Source: Jiangella muralis (GTDB lineage Bacteria; Actinomycetota; Actinomycetes; Jiangellales; Jiangellaceae). From it: a stretch of 64,000 nucleotides of DNA. How positions within the stretch are numbered: the stretch's first letter is position 1; each line of letters opens with the position of its first letter. Location: the NCBI RefSeq assembly GCF_001270745.1, contig NZ_KQ434755.1, forward strand, positions 166,542 through 230,541, in the 5' to 3' direction. The notes beneath the pieces are model-generated. The model worked only from the letters and a program-made list of their open reading frames with translations, made no database searches and was not told the DNA's origin. The translations under genes were made by a program, and so were the position numbers. This document shows, in pieces, positions 1-8,350 of the stretch.

Positions 1-937
1 TGGACCCTCGCGGCACCATCGGATGGGCCGCGTCACCCAGCAGGGTCAGCCGCCCGCGGCTCCAGAACGGGAGCGGATCCTGGTCGACCATCGGATACTC
101 GAGGATCTGCTCGGACTGCCCGAGGAGCTTCGGCACGTCGAGCCAGTCGAAGCGCCAGTCGGCGAACCGGTCGGCGAAGTCCGTCAGGCGTCCCCGGCTC
201 TGCCAGTCCCGCTCGCCCCGCCGCGGCATCTCGATCTCCGCGACCCAGTTGACCAGTTGGAGGCCACCGGGCAGGCCGTTGCGGATGGGGTAGGTGACCA
301 GCTTGCCGGGCTGGAGCCAGCCGGCGCGGACCATCGTGGCGCCGCTCAGGAAGCGCGGGTGGGCGGCCACTCCCCGCCACATCATCACCCCGGAGTAGCG
401 CGCGGGTCCTTCGTCCGGATGCAGCGTCTTGCGGATCACCGAGTGAATCCCGTCGCAGCCGACGACGGACTCGGCGACGACCGGGTCGAGCGGGTCGCCG
501 TTGTCATCGGCGAACTCCAGCTCGACGCGGTCGCCGACCTCCCGGACCCGTTCGAGGCGGCTGTTCGTCACGATGGCGTCGGAGCCGCACCGGCGCCGTA
601 CCGCGTCCACCAGGACGGACTGCAGGTCGCCGCGGTGGATGGAGAACTGCGGGTGGTCGTGCCCCGCCCACCGGCCGGCCGGCTCGGTGAAGATGTGCTG
701 ACCGAAACGGTTGAAGAAGGACGCCTCGCGCGTCAGCACCGCCCGATCCGTGAGCTGCTCCTCGAGCCCGAGCCCGGCCAGGACCGCCGAGGCATGCGGC
801 AGCACGTTGATCCCGACGCCCAAGGGCTGCAGGCGAGGCGCCGCCTCGTAGATCCGGCTCCGGATGCCGTGCCGCTCCAACTCCAGCGCCAGCACCAGAC
901 CCCCGATGCCGCCGCCGATTATGGAAACGGTTCTCAC
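1..937 (-). CDS. FAD-dependent monooxygenase, cut by the left window edge
   Basis: Flavin-containing aromatic or heteroaromatic hydroxylase of the salicylate/p-hydroxybenzoate hydroxylase type; it would use NAD(P)H and O2 to hydroxylate a small substrate in the cytoplasm. The GTG start gives VRTVSIIGGGIGG, so the FAD-binding GxGxxG lies at residues 8-13. A DG motif (VGCDGIHSVIRK) follows near residue 165, and the second FAD motif GDAAHPM is the last thing visible before the edge. About 312 residues are seen and the C-terminus is missing. The GTG start was chosen because the dinucleotide-binding fold begins at once; the gene has no ATG here. It diverges from the IclR regulator about 90 bp away, which probably controls it. 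Substrate unknown. Confidence 0.85.
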   Translation of the reverse strand, partial: MRTVSIIGGGIGGLVLALELERHGIRSRIYEAAPRLQPLGVGINVLPHASAVLAGLGLEEQLTDRAVLTREASFFNRFGQHIFTEPAGRWAGHDHPQFSIHRGDLQSVLVDAVRRRCGSDAIVTNSRLERVREVGDRVELEFADDNGDPLDPVVAESVVGCDGIHSVIRKTLHPDEGPARYSGVMMWRGVAAHPRFLSGATMVRAGWLQPGKLVTYPIRNGLPGGLQLVNWVAEIEMPRRGERDWQSRGRLTDFADRFADWRFDWLDVPKLLGQSEQILEYPMVDQDPLPFWSRGRLTLLGDAAHPMVPRGS

Positions 938-1016
938 GCGTCCTCCCAGCTCGTCTCGTCCAGCGTGCGGCTCAGGCTACTGACGTGTTTCCGGCATGCG
1001 GGCAAGACTGCTAGGA

Positions 1017-1035
1017 TTTCCCGCCATGCGGGAAA
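1017..1035. promoter_or_regulatory. Palindromic candidate IclR operator over the iclR start codon
   Basis: TTTCCCGCCATGCGGGAAA is a perfect 8+3+8 inverted repeat whose centre contains the ATG at 1026. A degenerate copy, TTTCCGGCATGCGGGCAA, lies upstream at 988-1005. Both sit in the divergent promoter region between the monooxygenase and the IclR gene. A TAGGAT box at 1012-1017 would place the transcript start almost on the ATG, so the mRNA could be leaderless and autorepressed. The palindrome is seen directly; the operator role is inferred. Confidence 0.5.
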
Positions 1036-1769
1036 CGCTCACGTCCGTCGTCAACGCCGTCCGCCTCGTACGACTGCTCGCCGAACGTGGTCACCTGCGG
1101 GTCACGGAGGCGAGCAAGGCCCTGGGAATCAGCACGTCCACCAGCCATCGACTGCTCACGACGCTGGAGGACGAGGGGTTCGTCGAACGCGATCGCGTCA
1201 CCAAGGACTACCGACTGGGCCGGGTGCTGGTCGAGATCGGCCTTGCGGCCCTGGGCGATCTCGACATCCGCCGGTCCGCGCACCATCACATGGCGCGACT
1301 CGCCGCCCGGCTGGACGAGACGGTGCACCTGCTGGTGCTCCAGGGGGCCGGGGCACGGTTCATCGACGGTGTCGAGAGTCAGCAGTTGATCCGCGTGACG
1401 ATACGGACGGGCACGCTGCTGCCGGCGCACGCGACCTCCGGTGGGAAGGTGCTCCTGGCCGAGATGCCGCGCAAGGAACTGGAACGGCTGCTCAGCGCCG
1501 ACCTGCCGACCGTCACCGACCAGACCATCCACGCCCTCCCTGACCTGGTCGAGGAGTTCGAGGAGATCCGAAGGCTCGGCTACGCCCTCAACCGCGGTGA
1601 GAGCGACCAGGCGCTACGCGCCATCGCGGTACCGATCCGCGACGGCGCCGGTCGCGCCGTGGCCAGCATCGCCATCAGCGTGCCCACCGCCCGCGGCAAG
1701 ATCAGCCGGCTTCGTGGTTTCGTCGAGCCGCTCCAGCAGACCGCCGCGGCCATCTCCAAGGATCTGTGA
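1026..1769 (+). CDS. IclR-family transcriptional regulator
   Basis: DNA-binding regulator of small aromatic or acid catabolism. The N-terminal winged helix (TSVVNAVRLVRLLAERGHLRV to STSTSHRLLTTLEDEGFV) covers about residues 5-65. The IclR effector domain follows, with the typical ATSGGKVLLAEMP and GESDQALRAIAVPIRD segments. The ATG at 1026 gives 247 residues, the usual family length; an in-frame ATG at 996 would add ten residues and overlaps an operator-like repeat. The divergent monooxygenase gene is the obvious target. The ligand is not evident. Confidence 0.9.
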   Translation: MRETLTSVVNAVRLVRLLAERGHLRVTEASKALGISTSTSHRLLTTLEDEGFVERDRVTKDYRLGRVLVEIGLAALGDLDIRRSAHHHMARLAARLDETVHLLVLQGAGARFIDGVESQQLIRVTIRTGTLLPAHATSGGKVLLAEMPRKELERLLSADLPTVTDQTIHALPDLVEEFEEIRRLGYALNRGESDQALRAIAVPIRDGAGRAVASIAISVPTARGKISRLRGFVEPLQQTAAAISKDL

Positions 1770-1787
1770 GCCGGCCGCGGGCGTCGC

Positions 1788-2393
1788 TCAGGATGCGCTG
1801 TCGGAGCGGGACGGCGGGCAGCTGTCGCCGGGTTCCACCGTCAGCTCGTAGTGCCAGATCTCGTTGGCGTAGGTCTGGCACAGTCCGTAGTCGGAGCCGT
1901 AGCGGCTCATCCAGTACGCGGCGTCGGTCGGCCCGACGTCCACGGCGTCGCCGGTGACGTGCGCCGACTCGTCGGGGGTCGACACCCAGCGCAGCGCTTC
2001 CTCGCGGCTGCCGTGTTCGTCGATCGCCTGGTCGAGGAGCCGGTTCTGGTAGTCGGGGTCGCGCCAGCCGCTGTTGAGCTGGATCGTGATGCCGTCCTCG
2101 GCCGCGTCGTGGGTGGCGTCCCGCAAGGCGGCGAGAAGGTCCGGGTCGAGGTTGGCGACGGCCGGCTCGTCGGTGTCCGCGACGGTCACGACGCGGTCTC
2201 CGATGTCCCCGTCGTCGGCGACGCTGCGGTTCCGCCCGGGCTCGTCCGAGGCCACGGTGCGCCCGGACGTCACGGGATCCGCGGGATCGCCGCCGCAGGC
2301 GGTGAGGGCGAGCAGGCTAGCCACAGCGGCGAACGCCAAGGCCCGGGCCGGGATCGTTGCCTTCGGGTCGAACGAGGGGGTTGAGATCGTCAT
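1788..2393 (-). CDS. M15 (VanY-type) D-Ala-D-Ala carboxypeptidase-like lipoprotein
   Basis: Predicted surface lipoprotein with a zinc peptidase domain that would trim peptidoglycan stem peptides. The N-terminus has a hydrophobic segment ending in the lipobox LTAC. After a linker, the domain shows LNSGWRDPDYQ, the metal motif SAHVTGDAVDVG (SxHxxGxAxD type) and the C-terminal WHYEL, which supplies the third zinc ligand. At about 200 residues it is a minimal M15 domain. A GTG three codons upstream (2402) is an alternative start; no clear ribosome site separates the two. It converges with the IclR gene. Confidence 0.8.
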   Translation of the reverse strand: MTISTPSFDPKATIPARALAFAAVASLLALTACGGDPADPVTSGRTVASDEPGRNRSVADDGDIGDRVVTVADTDEPAVANLDPDLLAALRDATHDAAEDGITIQLNSGWRDPDYQNRLLDQAIDEHGSREEALRWVSTPDESAHVTGDAVDVGPTDAAYWMSRYGSDYGLCQTYANEIWHYELTVEPGDSCPPSRSDSAS

Positions 2394-2472
2394 GCTCGGC
2401 ACGCTACGAACGGCCGCCGGCCCGGGTCCTCCGTCCCAGGTGCCGAAGCAGAGTCCCCGAGGACAAGAAACC

Positions 2473-4032
2473 TCACCGCGAGGACGAGGCGGTGGCCAGC
2501 TCGAGGACCGGGTGGATGGCCACCATCCCCGCGGCCGTCGCGATCACCATCTCCAGGTAGTGCCGGACGAACCTCCGCCTCGAGACGCTCGTGCGGCAGG
2601 CCGCGCGGACGACCGGGGTCGGATTCCGGATCGCGAGCAGAGCGACCACGGCCGCCACGGTGGCGACGGCGGACGCGAGAGCGAGCCCGTGGGTGATTCC
2701 GGTCCGGCTGGTGCCGGCGATGCTCGCCGCGGCGAGGCTGGACGTGGCAGCCACACCGAGGGCGGCGCCGAACTCGTGGAAGGTGCTCAGGATGCCCGAG
2801 GCGATGCCGGCCTCGTGCTGCCCGGCCCGGGAGAGGGCGATGGTGGAGGCGCCGGCGAACACGGCGCCGAGCCCGACCGCGGCCACGCTCATCCCGGCCA
2901 CGATCACCCCCGTGCCGGCGAGCACCACGGGCAGCGCGGTGCCGGCCGCGGCCACCAGCAGGCCGGCCGCGGACACCGGGCCGGGGCCGCGACTGCCGAC
3001 CAGCCGGGCCGCGAGGTTGGCGCCGGCGACGGTGCCGAGCGCGACGGGCAGGAACATCAGGCTGGTGGCCAGCGCGCCGTACCCGCGGACGTGCTGCAGC
3101 GCGAACGTGCCGAGGAAGAACACCGAGATCATCAGCGCCGTGGCCACCATGATCAGGAACGTGCCGGTCGCGACCGAACGTCGCGCCAGCAACGCGGGGT
3201 CGATCAGCGGCGCGGCCGCTGCCCGCTGATGGGCGGCGAACCCCAGGGAGAGGGCGACGGCGACCGTGGCCGGCAGCAGGGTCGGCACGGCCAGCCAGCC
3301 GTGCTCGCCCGCGTTGGTCAGCCCGTACGCCGCGCTCGCCGCGGCGGCGGTCACCAGCAGCGCGCCGGCCGGGTCCAGTCGTCGCGTTCCGGCCGCGGCC
3401 GGGCGGTCGTCGCCGAGCCACCGGGCGAGCACCAGCAGGAGCACCACGCCGATCGGGACGTTGACGTAGAACACCCATGCCCAGCCGGGACCCGCGGTCA
3501 GCACCCCACCCAGGAGCACGCCGAGCGCCGCACCCGCGCCGCTCAGTGACGACCAGATGCCCAGCGCCTTGGTGCGCTCCTCCCCGTCGAACAGCCTGAC
3601 CGCCAGCGAGAGGGCCGCCGGCGAGAGCAGGGCCGCGCCGAGCCCCTGCGCCGCCCGGCCGCCGATCAGGCTGCCGGGGCCGTCGGACAGCCCGATGACC
3701 AGCGACGCCGCGGTGAAGATGCCCAGTCCGGCCAGCACCACGGTTCGGCTCCCGAGCAGGTCGCTGAGGCGGCCGCCCAGGAGCAGCAGGCCGCCGAAGG
3801 TCAGCGTGTACGCGCTCACCACCCAGGTCAGTGACGACCGGCTCAAGCCGAGATCGGCGCCCAGCTGGGGCAGCGCGATCACCACCACCGTCACGTCGAG
3901 GATCACCATCAGCTGCGCCACGCCCAGCAGCGCCAGCATCCGCCACCGCCTCGACACGGGCCCGGCCATCGACCCTGACCCCGATGCCGTCGGCTGGCCG
4001 GCCGGATTGGCCGCCGTCGCGTTCCCGGTCAT
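2473..4032 (-). CDS. MFS drug transporter of the 14-helix DHA2 (EmrB/QacA) type
   Basis: Proton-driven exporter of the inner membrane. After a short polar N-terminus the first helix carries LMVILDVTVVVIALPQLGADLG, the D1 motif of DHA2 antiporters. WVVSAYTLTFGGLLLLGGRLSDLLGSR contains the loop 2-3 motif A. About 14 hydrophobic segments follow in 519 residues, the family's normal size. The ATG at 4032 was chosen because a longer frame would run into the divergent MocR gene. The C-terminus has an additional hydrophobic tail past the last expected helix. Substrate unknown; the divergent MocR regulator is a natural controller. Confidence 0.88.
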   Translation of the reverse strand: MTGNATAANPAGQPTASGSGSMAGPVSRRWRMLALLGVAQLMVILDVTVVVIALPQLGADLGLSRSSLTWVVSAYTLTFGGLLLLGGRLSDLLGSRTVVLAGLGIFTAASLVIGLSDGPGSLIGGRAAQGLGAALLSPAALSLAVRLFDGEERTKALGIWSSLSGAGAALGVLLGGVLTAGPGWAWVFYVNVPIGVVLLLVLARWLGDDRPAAAGTRRLDPAGALLVTAAAASAAYGLTNAGEHGWLAVPTLLPATVAVALSLGFAAHQRAAAAPLIDPALLARRSVATGTFLIMVATALMISVFFLGTFALQHVRGYGALATSLMFLPVALGTVAGANLAARLVGSRGPGPVSAAGLLVAAAGTALPVVLAGTGVIVAGMSVAAVGLGAVFAGASTIALSRAGQHEAGIASGILSTFHEFGAALGVAATSSLAAASIAGTSRTGITHGLALASAVATVAAVVALLAIRNPTPVVRAACRTSVSRRRFVRHYLEMVIATAAGMVAIHPVLELATASSSR

Positions 4033-4123
4033 CGCCTGCCTTCTTCGACGTCGAACGGGCAGCTCGCGTCGATCACGTCCGCCACCGTAGGGGCGGGCCG
4101 GACCGCTGATAAGATCCAGTTCG

Positions 4124-5551
4124 ATGACCGCTAAAGGGTCCACTTCGCCCGACCTGTTGCTCATGCTCGATCGGTCCCGCCCGCGCTCCTTGCGGGTGCA
4201 GATCGAGGCCGAGCTGCGCCGGGCGATCCGGGCCGGTCGGCTGCAGCCGGGATCGGCGTTGCCGTCGACCCGGGCGCTCGCGGTCGACCTCGGTGTCACG
4301 CGGGGTGTCGTCGTCGACGCGTACGATCAGCTGACCGCCGAGGGATACCTGCTGTCGCGGCCGGGCTCCGGAACCGTGGTGAGCCCGGCGACCGCTCGCC
4401 CGGCGAGCAGCCCGCCCACCGTCCCGGCTGACGCCGGTGTCGACGTCGACTTCTATGCCGGCGAGTCCGATCTCGACGGGTTCCCCCGTTCCGCCTGGGC
4501 CAGGGCCACCCGTACCGCGCTGCAGACCATGCCGACCAGCGAGCTCGCGTACGGCCACGTCCAGGGCATCCCGTCACTGCGACACGAACTCGCCGACTAC
4601 CTGGGCCGGGTGCGCGGAGTCGACGCCGCGCCCGAGCACATCCTGGTCGGGCACGGGTTCAACCACGTCTTCGGTCTCGTCAGCAGGGTGCTCCGCGACT
4701 CCGGGCGGACGATCTTCGCGGTGGAGGACCCGGGCTACGATCGCGCCCGCGCCGGGCTCGAGTCGCTCGGCATCGCCTACCGCGGTGTCGACGTCGACGA
4801 CAACGGCCTCGTGGTCGACCAGCTCCGCGCCACGGGCGCCCGGGTCGTCGTCGTGACACCGGCCCACCAGCACCCCACCGGGGTCGTTCTCACGCCCGAA
4901 CGCCGGCATGAGCTGGTCGACTGGGCCCAGTCCGTCGACGGGTACGTGATCGAGGACGACTACGACGCGGAGTACCGCTACGACCGGCGCCCCGTCGGGG
5001 CGGTGCAGGGACTGGCGCCGGACCGGGTCATCCACGCCGGGACGACGTCGAAGGCGCTGGCGCCGGGCGTCCGGCTGGGCTGGCTGGTGCTTCCCCCTGC
5101 CCTCGTCGACCGCGTGGCCGATCACCGTCGCACCACCGACGGATCGACGTCGGGCATTCTCCAAGCCACGTTCGCATCGTTCCTGGGCAACGGCGATCTC
5201 GACCGCCACCTGCGGCGGATGCGTCGCGTCTATCGACAGCGCCGGGACGGACTGGTCGCCGCGCTGGCCCGGTGGCTGCCCGAGCTGACCCCGAGCGGGG
5301 CGGCCGCGGGACTCCACGTCCTGGTCCGGCTACCACCTCAGGCGGACGAGTCCGAGGTCGTCGATCGAACCCTGGCGGCGGGCGTCCGGGTCTACCCGCT
5401 CGCGCAGTACCGGCCACCGCACGGTCGTCCGCTTCCGCCGGCCCTCGTGCTGGGCTACGGCTCCGTCACGCCGCAGCAGTCCGATCACGGGGTGCGGGTG
5501 CTCGCGACGACGCTCGAGGAGGCGTTGCGCACGAGATCGGGACGCCGCTGA
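4124..5551 (+). CDS. MocR/PdxR-type regulator (GntR helix-turn-helix fused to aminotransferase fold)
   Basis: Transcription factor using a PLP-dependent aminotransferase fold as sensor. Residues about 20-85 form the GntR winged helix (LRRAIRAGRLQPGSALPSTR, GVTRGVVVDAYDQL). The fold-type I domain follows from about 110, with EDDYDAEYRYD and the Schiff-base lysine in HAGTTSKALAPGVRLGW. At 475 residues it is full length. A TAAGAT box at 4110-4115 lies so close to the ATG that the transcript may be leaderless. No pdxST genes are adjacent, so control of the divergent MFS gene is as likely as vitamin B6 control. Confidence 0.9.
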   Translation: MTAKGSTSPDLLLMLDRSRPRSLRVQIEAELRRAIRAGRLQPGSALPSTRALAVDLGVTRGVVVDAYDQLTAEGYLLSRPGSGTVVSPATARPASSPPTVPADAGVDVDFYAGESDLDGFPRSAWARATRTALQTMPTSELAYGHVQGIPSLRHELADYLGRVRGVDAAPEHILVGHGFNHVFGLVSRVLRDSGRTIFAVEDPGYDRARAGLESLGIAYRGVDVDDNGLVVDQLRATGARVVVVTPAHQHPTGVVLTPERRHELVDWAQSVDGYVIEDDYDAEYRYDRRPVGAVQGLAPDRVIHAGTTSKALAPGVRLGWLVLPPALVDRVADHRRTTDGSTSGILQATFASFLGNGDLDRHLRRMRRVYRQRRDGLVAALARWLPELTPSGAAAGLHVLVRLPPQADESEVVDRTLAAGVRVYPLAQYRPPHGRPLPPALVLGYGSVTPQQSDHGVRVLATTLEEALRTRSGRR

Positions 5552-5582
5552 AGGACCGGGCGCCGCACCCGGGGGATCCCGC

Positions 5583-6374
5583 TCACAGGGTTCGGCGCAC
5601 GCGTGGGCCCAGGGATCGACGCCGGTCCCTCCACATGCGCTGGTCTTCCCGGGTCCGAGCGACCAGCGCCGGGTCGATCTCGGCCATCGCCACACCCTCC
5701 TCGGCGCCGAGTCGGACGATGGGCCGGCCGAGCGGATCGTAGACCGCCGACCCGCCGATGAAGTCGCTCGGAGCGCCGACGAGGCCGCTGAACACGACGT
5801 ACATCCCGTTGTCCAGCGCGCGGGCGGCCTTGTGCAGGTCCCGGCGATGACCGCCGCCGGGAAAGTAGGCGCCGCTGTTGACATAGACGATGGCACCGCC
5901 CGCGGCGGCGGCAGCGGCGTGCTCCGGGAAGTTGGCGTCGTAACAGACCGACAGTGCGAACTCGACCCCGTCGAGGCGGAAGCCGGCCCCGTTGTCCCCG
6001 GCCGTGAACACGGGGGTTTCCAGGTGGAAGAGGTGCTGCTTGTCGTACGCGGGCCAGGGCGCGTGGTCCGCCGAGAGGACGAGACTCGTGAGCGTCCTGC
6101 GGTCACCTCGATCCAGCGCGCTGTTGAGCACGACCACCACCCCGGTGGCGTCGACGACCGCTTGCACCGGAGCGAGCCACGCCGGCTCGTCGAGCGTGGG
6201 AAGCCCGCCCGTGAAGACCGTCGGGTCGTACCCCGTCGAGACGGCCTCCGGCAGGACCACGAGCTCGGCGCCCCCGTCGACGGCCTGGCCGACCCAGCGC
6301 GCCGCCACCTCCATGTTCCGGGAGACGTCGCCCGGCACGGCCTCGAACTGCACTGCGGCGACCCGCACACCCAT
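5583..6374 (-). CDS. Carbon-nitrogen hydrolase (nitrilase superfamily amidase)
   Basis: Cytosolic amidase of the omega-amidase/carbamoylase group, cleaving a non-peptide C-N bond. The Glu-Lys-Cys triad is visible: Glu in LVVLPEAVSTGY, Lys in YDKQHLF and Cys in LSVCYDANFPE. Start MGVRVAAVQF is typical for the family, and 263 residues is normal. It converges with the MocR gene and diverges from the lectin gene. It resembles genes labelled hydrolase in amide or nitrogen salvage, but nothing nearby names its substrate. Confidence 0.87.
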   Translation of the reverse strand: MGVRVAAVQFEAVPGDVSRNMEVAARWVGQAVDGGAELVVLPEAVSTGYDPTVFTGGLPTLDEPAWLAPVQAVVDATGVVVVLNSALDRGDRRTLTSLVLSADHAPWPAYDKQHLFHLETPVFTAGDNGAGFRLDGVEFALSVCYDANFPEHAAAAAAGGAIVYVNSGAYFPGGGHRRDLHKAARALDNGMYVVFSGLVGAPSDFIGGSAVYDPLGRPIVRLGAEEGVAMAEIDPALVARTREDQRMWRDRRRSLGPRVRRTL

Positions 6375-6491
6375 CGGGACAGCATGACACCCGGCGACAG
6401 GGCATGAAGCCGGCGTGACGCCGATGCGACGTCACGTCCGGGTTGTCTGCCCTCGTCAGAGCTCACGGAACCACAAAGGCGGACCCGAAAC

Positions 6492-7049
6492 ATGAGATCA
6501 GGAAACCAGTGGATGACGTCCCCGGCGCGCGGTCGAGGGCGCACCCGGATCGTCATCGTCGTCCTTGTCGCGATCTTCGCCGCGGCCATGTCAACGGCCA
6601 GCGCGGCCGCCCGGCCCATTGACGTCCCCGTCCAGCCGAGCGACGTGGTCGCCCCGTCGGGGGTCTATATTCCGCCGGGCACCCCGGGGCCGTTCAGGAT
6701 CCGGAACCCCACGACGGATATGTGCCTGGATTCCAACAGTACGTACATCTATTACGGAAAATGCAACTCCTCGGATGCAGGGCAGAAATGGGGTTGGTGG
6801 AACGGTGGATGGCTGATCAGCCTCCAGACGGGGAAGTGCGTCGCCCCCTACGGGGACTGGCTCCCGCCGTACCTCTCGCTAGGCTCCTGCTGGCCGGAGC
6901 CCAAGAGTCTGCAATGGGTCCATCAGAACCAGGCGATCAAGAACGAGCTCAATGGAAACTGCGTCCATGCGGGGCCTGAAGGCAACATCGTGTTCACGCA
7001 ATCGTGCTCGACGTCGCAATTCCAGGCGTGGTCAGTGACGTACTGGTAA
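6492..7049 (+). CDS. Secreted ricin-type beta-trefoil lectin domain protein
   Basis: Small secreted carbohydrate-binding protein. A signal peptide spans about residues 1-40 (RIVIVVLVAIFAAAMSTASAAA). It is followed by one RICIN trefoil of about 130 residues with FRIRNPTTDMCLD, QKWGWW, LQTGKCVAPYG, LQWVHQN and C-terminal FQAWSV, the expected QxW-type subrepeats. No catalytic domain is attached, so it is a stand-alone lectin of 185 residues. Cys pairs in each subrepeat suggest disulfides outside the cell. Base composition is a little lower in GC than its neighbours. Confidence 0.85.
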   Translation: MRSGNQWMTSPARGRGRTRIVIVVLVAIFAAAMSTASAAARPIDVPVQPSDVVAPSGVYIPPGTPGPFRIRNPTTDMCLDSNSTYIYYGKCNSSDAGQKWGWWNGGWLISLQTGKCVAPYGDWLPPYLSLGSCWPEPKSLQWVHQNQAIKNELNGNCVHAGPEGNIVFTQSCSTSQFQAWSVTYW

Positions 7050-7094
7050 GTGGGCGGTCCGGTGGCGATGTCACAGCCTTGCCGGTCCATCTCG

Positions 7095-7121
7095 TCTGGG
7101 GGTTGAGAGTCAACCCCCAGA
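7095..7121 (+). terminator. Perfect 12-bp hairpin between lectin and SDR genes
   Basis: TCTGGGGGTTGA, a GAG loop, then the exact reverse complement. No T-run follows, so it may be a hairpin terminator of the actinomycete kind, an mRNA 3' stabiliser, or an operator for the downstream SDR gene, whose start is 17 bases further on. Confidence 0.45.
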
Positions 7122-7137
7122 GAGATTCGGAGCAACG

Positions 7138-8004
7138 ATGAGCAAGGTGTGGTTCGTCACCGGTTCGTCCCGCGGCCTGGGTCGCGAGTTCGTCGAGGCG
7201 GCCCTGTCCCGCGGTGACAAGGTGGCAGCGACCGCCCGGAACAGCGCGACCCTGAAGGATCTGGTCGCCGCCCACGGCGATGCGGTGCTCCCGCTCGACC
7301 TGGACGTCACCGACAGGGTCGCCGTGTTCGCGGGCGTACGGCGGGCCGCCGAGCACTTCGGCCGTCTCGACGTCGTCGTCAACAACGCCGGCTACGCCCT
7401 GGTCGGCGCGGTCGAGGAACTGGCCGAGCAGCAACTGCGGAACGTGCTGGAGACCAATCTGTTCGGCGCGCTGCGGGTCGTCCAGGCAGCGCTGCCGTAC
7501 CTGCGCGCGCAGGGCAGCGGGCACGTCATCCAGATCTCGTCCATGGCCGGCCTGTTCTCGGCGCCACTCGGCGGCGGATACCACGCGTCGAAGTGGGCGC
7601 TGGAGGGCCTGATCGACTCCCTCGCGCAGGAGGTCGGCCCGTTCGGCATCAAGGTGACGGTGGTCGCGCCGGGCGGCTTCGCCACCAGGCGTGGCGGGGA
7701 GAAGCCCGATCCGCTCACCGACGGCGACCAGGCCGAGCGCAACCCGATCTACGACGGCATCCGTGAGCGCATCGCCGCGTTCGTGGACAAGTCGCCCGGC
7801 GGCGACCCGGCGGCCGCGGCCCGGGCGCTGCTCACGATCGTCGACGCCGAGAACCCGCCATTGCGGGTGTTCTTCGGCCCGCAGGGCTATCAGATCGTCC
7901 AGAAGGTCTACGCCGACCGGCTCCAGACCTGGGCCGACTGGCAGGAGCTCGCCGTCGAAGCCCACGGCAAGGCCGAACACGACCTCGGGCCCACCGAGGT
8001 CTGA
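7138..8004 (+). CDS. Short-chain dehydrogenase/reductase (classical SDR)
   Basis: NAD(P)-dependent oxidoreductase of the cytoplasm. It has the Rossmann motif TGSSRGLG at residues 7-14, NNAGYA, the active-site Ser in QISSMAGLF and the YHASK (YxxxK) motif. 288 residues is slightly longer than average because of a C-terminal extension typical of the oxidoreductases annotated as SDR family NAD(P)-dependent. It stands alone and the substrate cannot be inferred. Confidence 0.9.
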   Translation: MSKVWFVTGSSRGLGREFVEAALSRGDKVAATARNSATLKDLVAAHGDAVLPLDLDVTDRVAVFAGVRRAAEHFGRLDVVVNNAGYALVGAVEELAEQQLRNVLETNLFGALRVVQAALPYLRAQGSGHVIQISSMAGLFSAPLGGGYHASKWALEGLIDSLAQEVGPFGIKVTVVAPGGFATRRGGEKPDPLTDGDQAERNPIYDGIRERIAAFVDKSPGGDPAAAARALLTIVDAENPPLRVFFGPQGYQIVQKVYADRLQTWADWQELAVEAHGKAEHDLGPTEV

Positions 8005-8350
8005 GCACTTCTGTGACCCACGGCATAGGCCGCTCCCGTCAGCAATCGGGGCGCCGTCCCGGGGGTCGTGCTCTGGGTGTGTCGAGGACGGTTTCTGCCA
8101 TCGAGGACGGCTTTCGCTGGTGAGGACGGCGGGGCGGGTCCTGGTCTGGGGTGACGTCCTGGTCTGTGGTTGCGCTTTATGGCGGGGTTCGGGGCTGGTG
8201 GCGTGACTGGGGACCAGGACGTGACGGCAGACCAGGACGTCGGCGCTACCAACCTGGGTGTGAGGCGCGTCCTGGGTGTGAGGCGCGCTTTCGGGCTCGA
8301 AATGGGTGTTCGGCGCGCGTGAGACCCAGGACGCGCCTCACGCCCGGGCG
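8005..8350. repeat. Gene-free, palindrome-rich stretch beside the IS element
   Basis: No credible gene. Two inverted repeats dominate. The perfect 14-bp arms GACGTCCTGGTCTG lie at 8153-8166 and 8228-8241, with further TCCTGGTCTG copies nearby. Long arms at 8256-8288 and 8313-8345 match in 29 of 33 positions, and the left arm is itself a tandem of GGGTGTGAGGCGCG. A 14-mer at 8097-8110 recurs, inverted and with one change, in the other gene-free island (27068-27081). The region ends exactly where the IS left end begins. It may be structured RNA, a palindromic repeat element or remains of older insertions. Confidence 0.6.
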
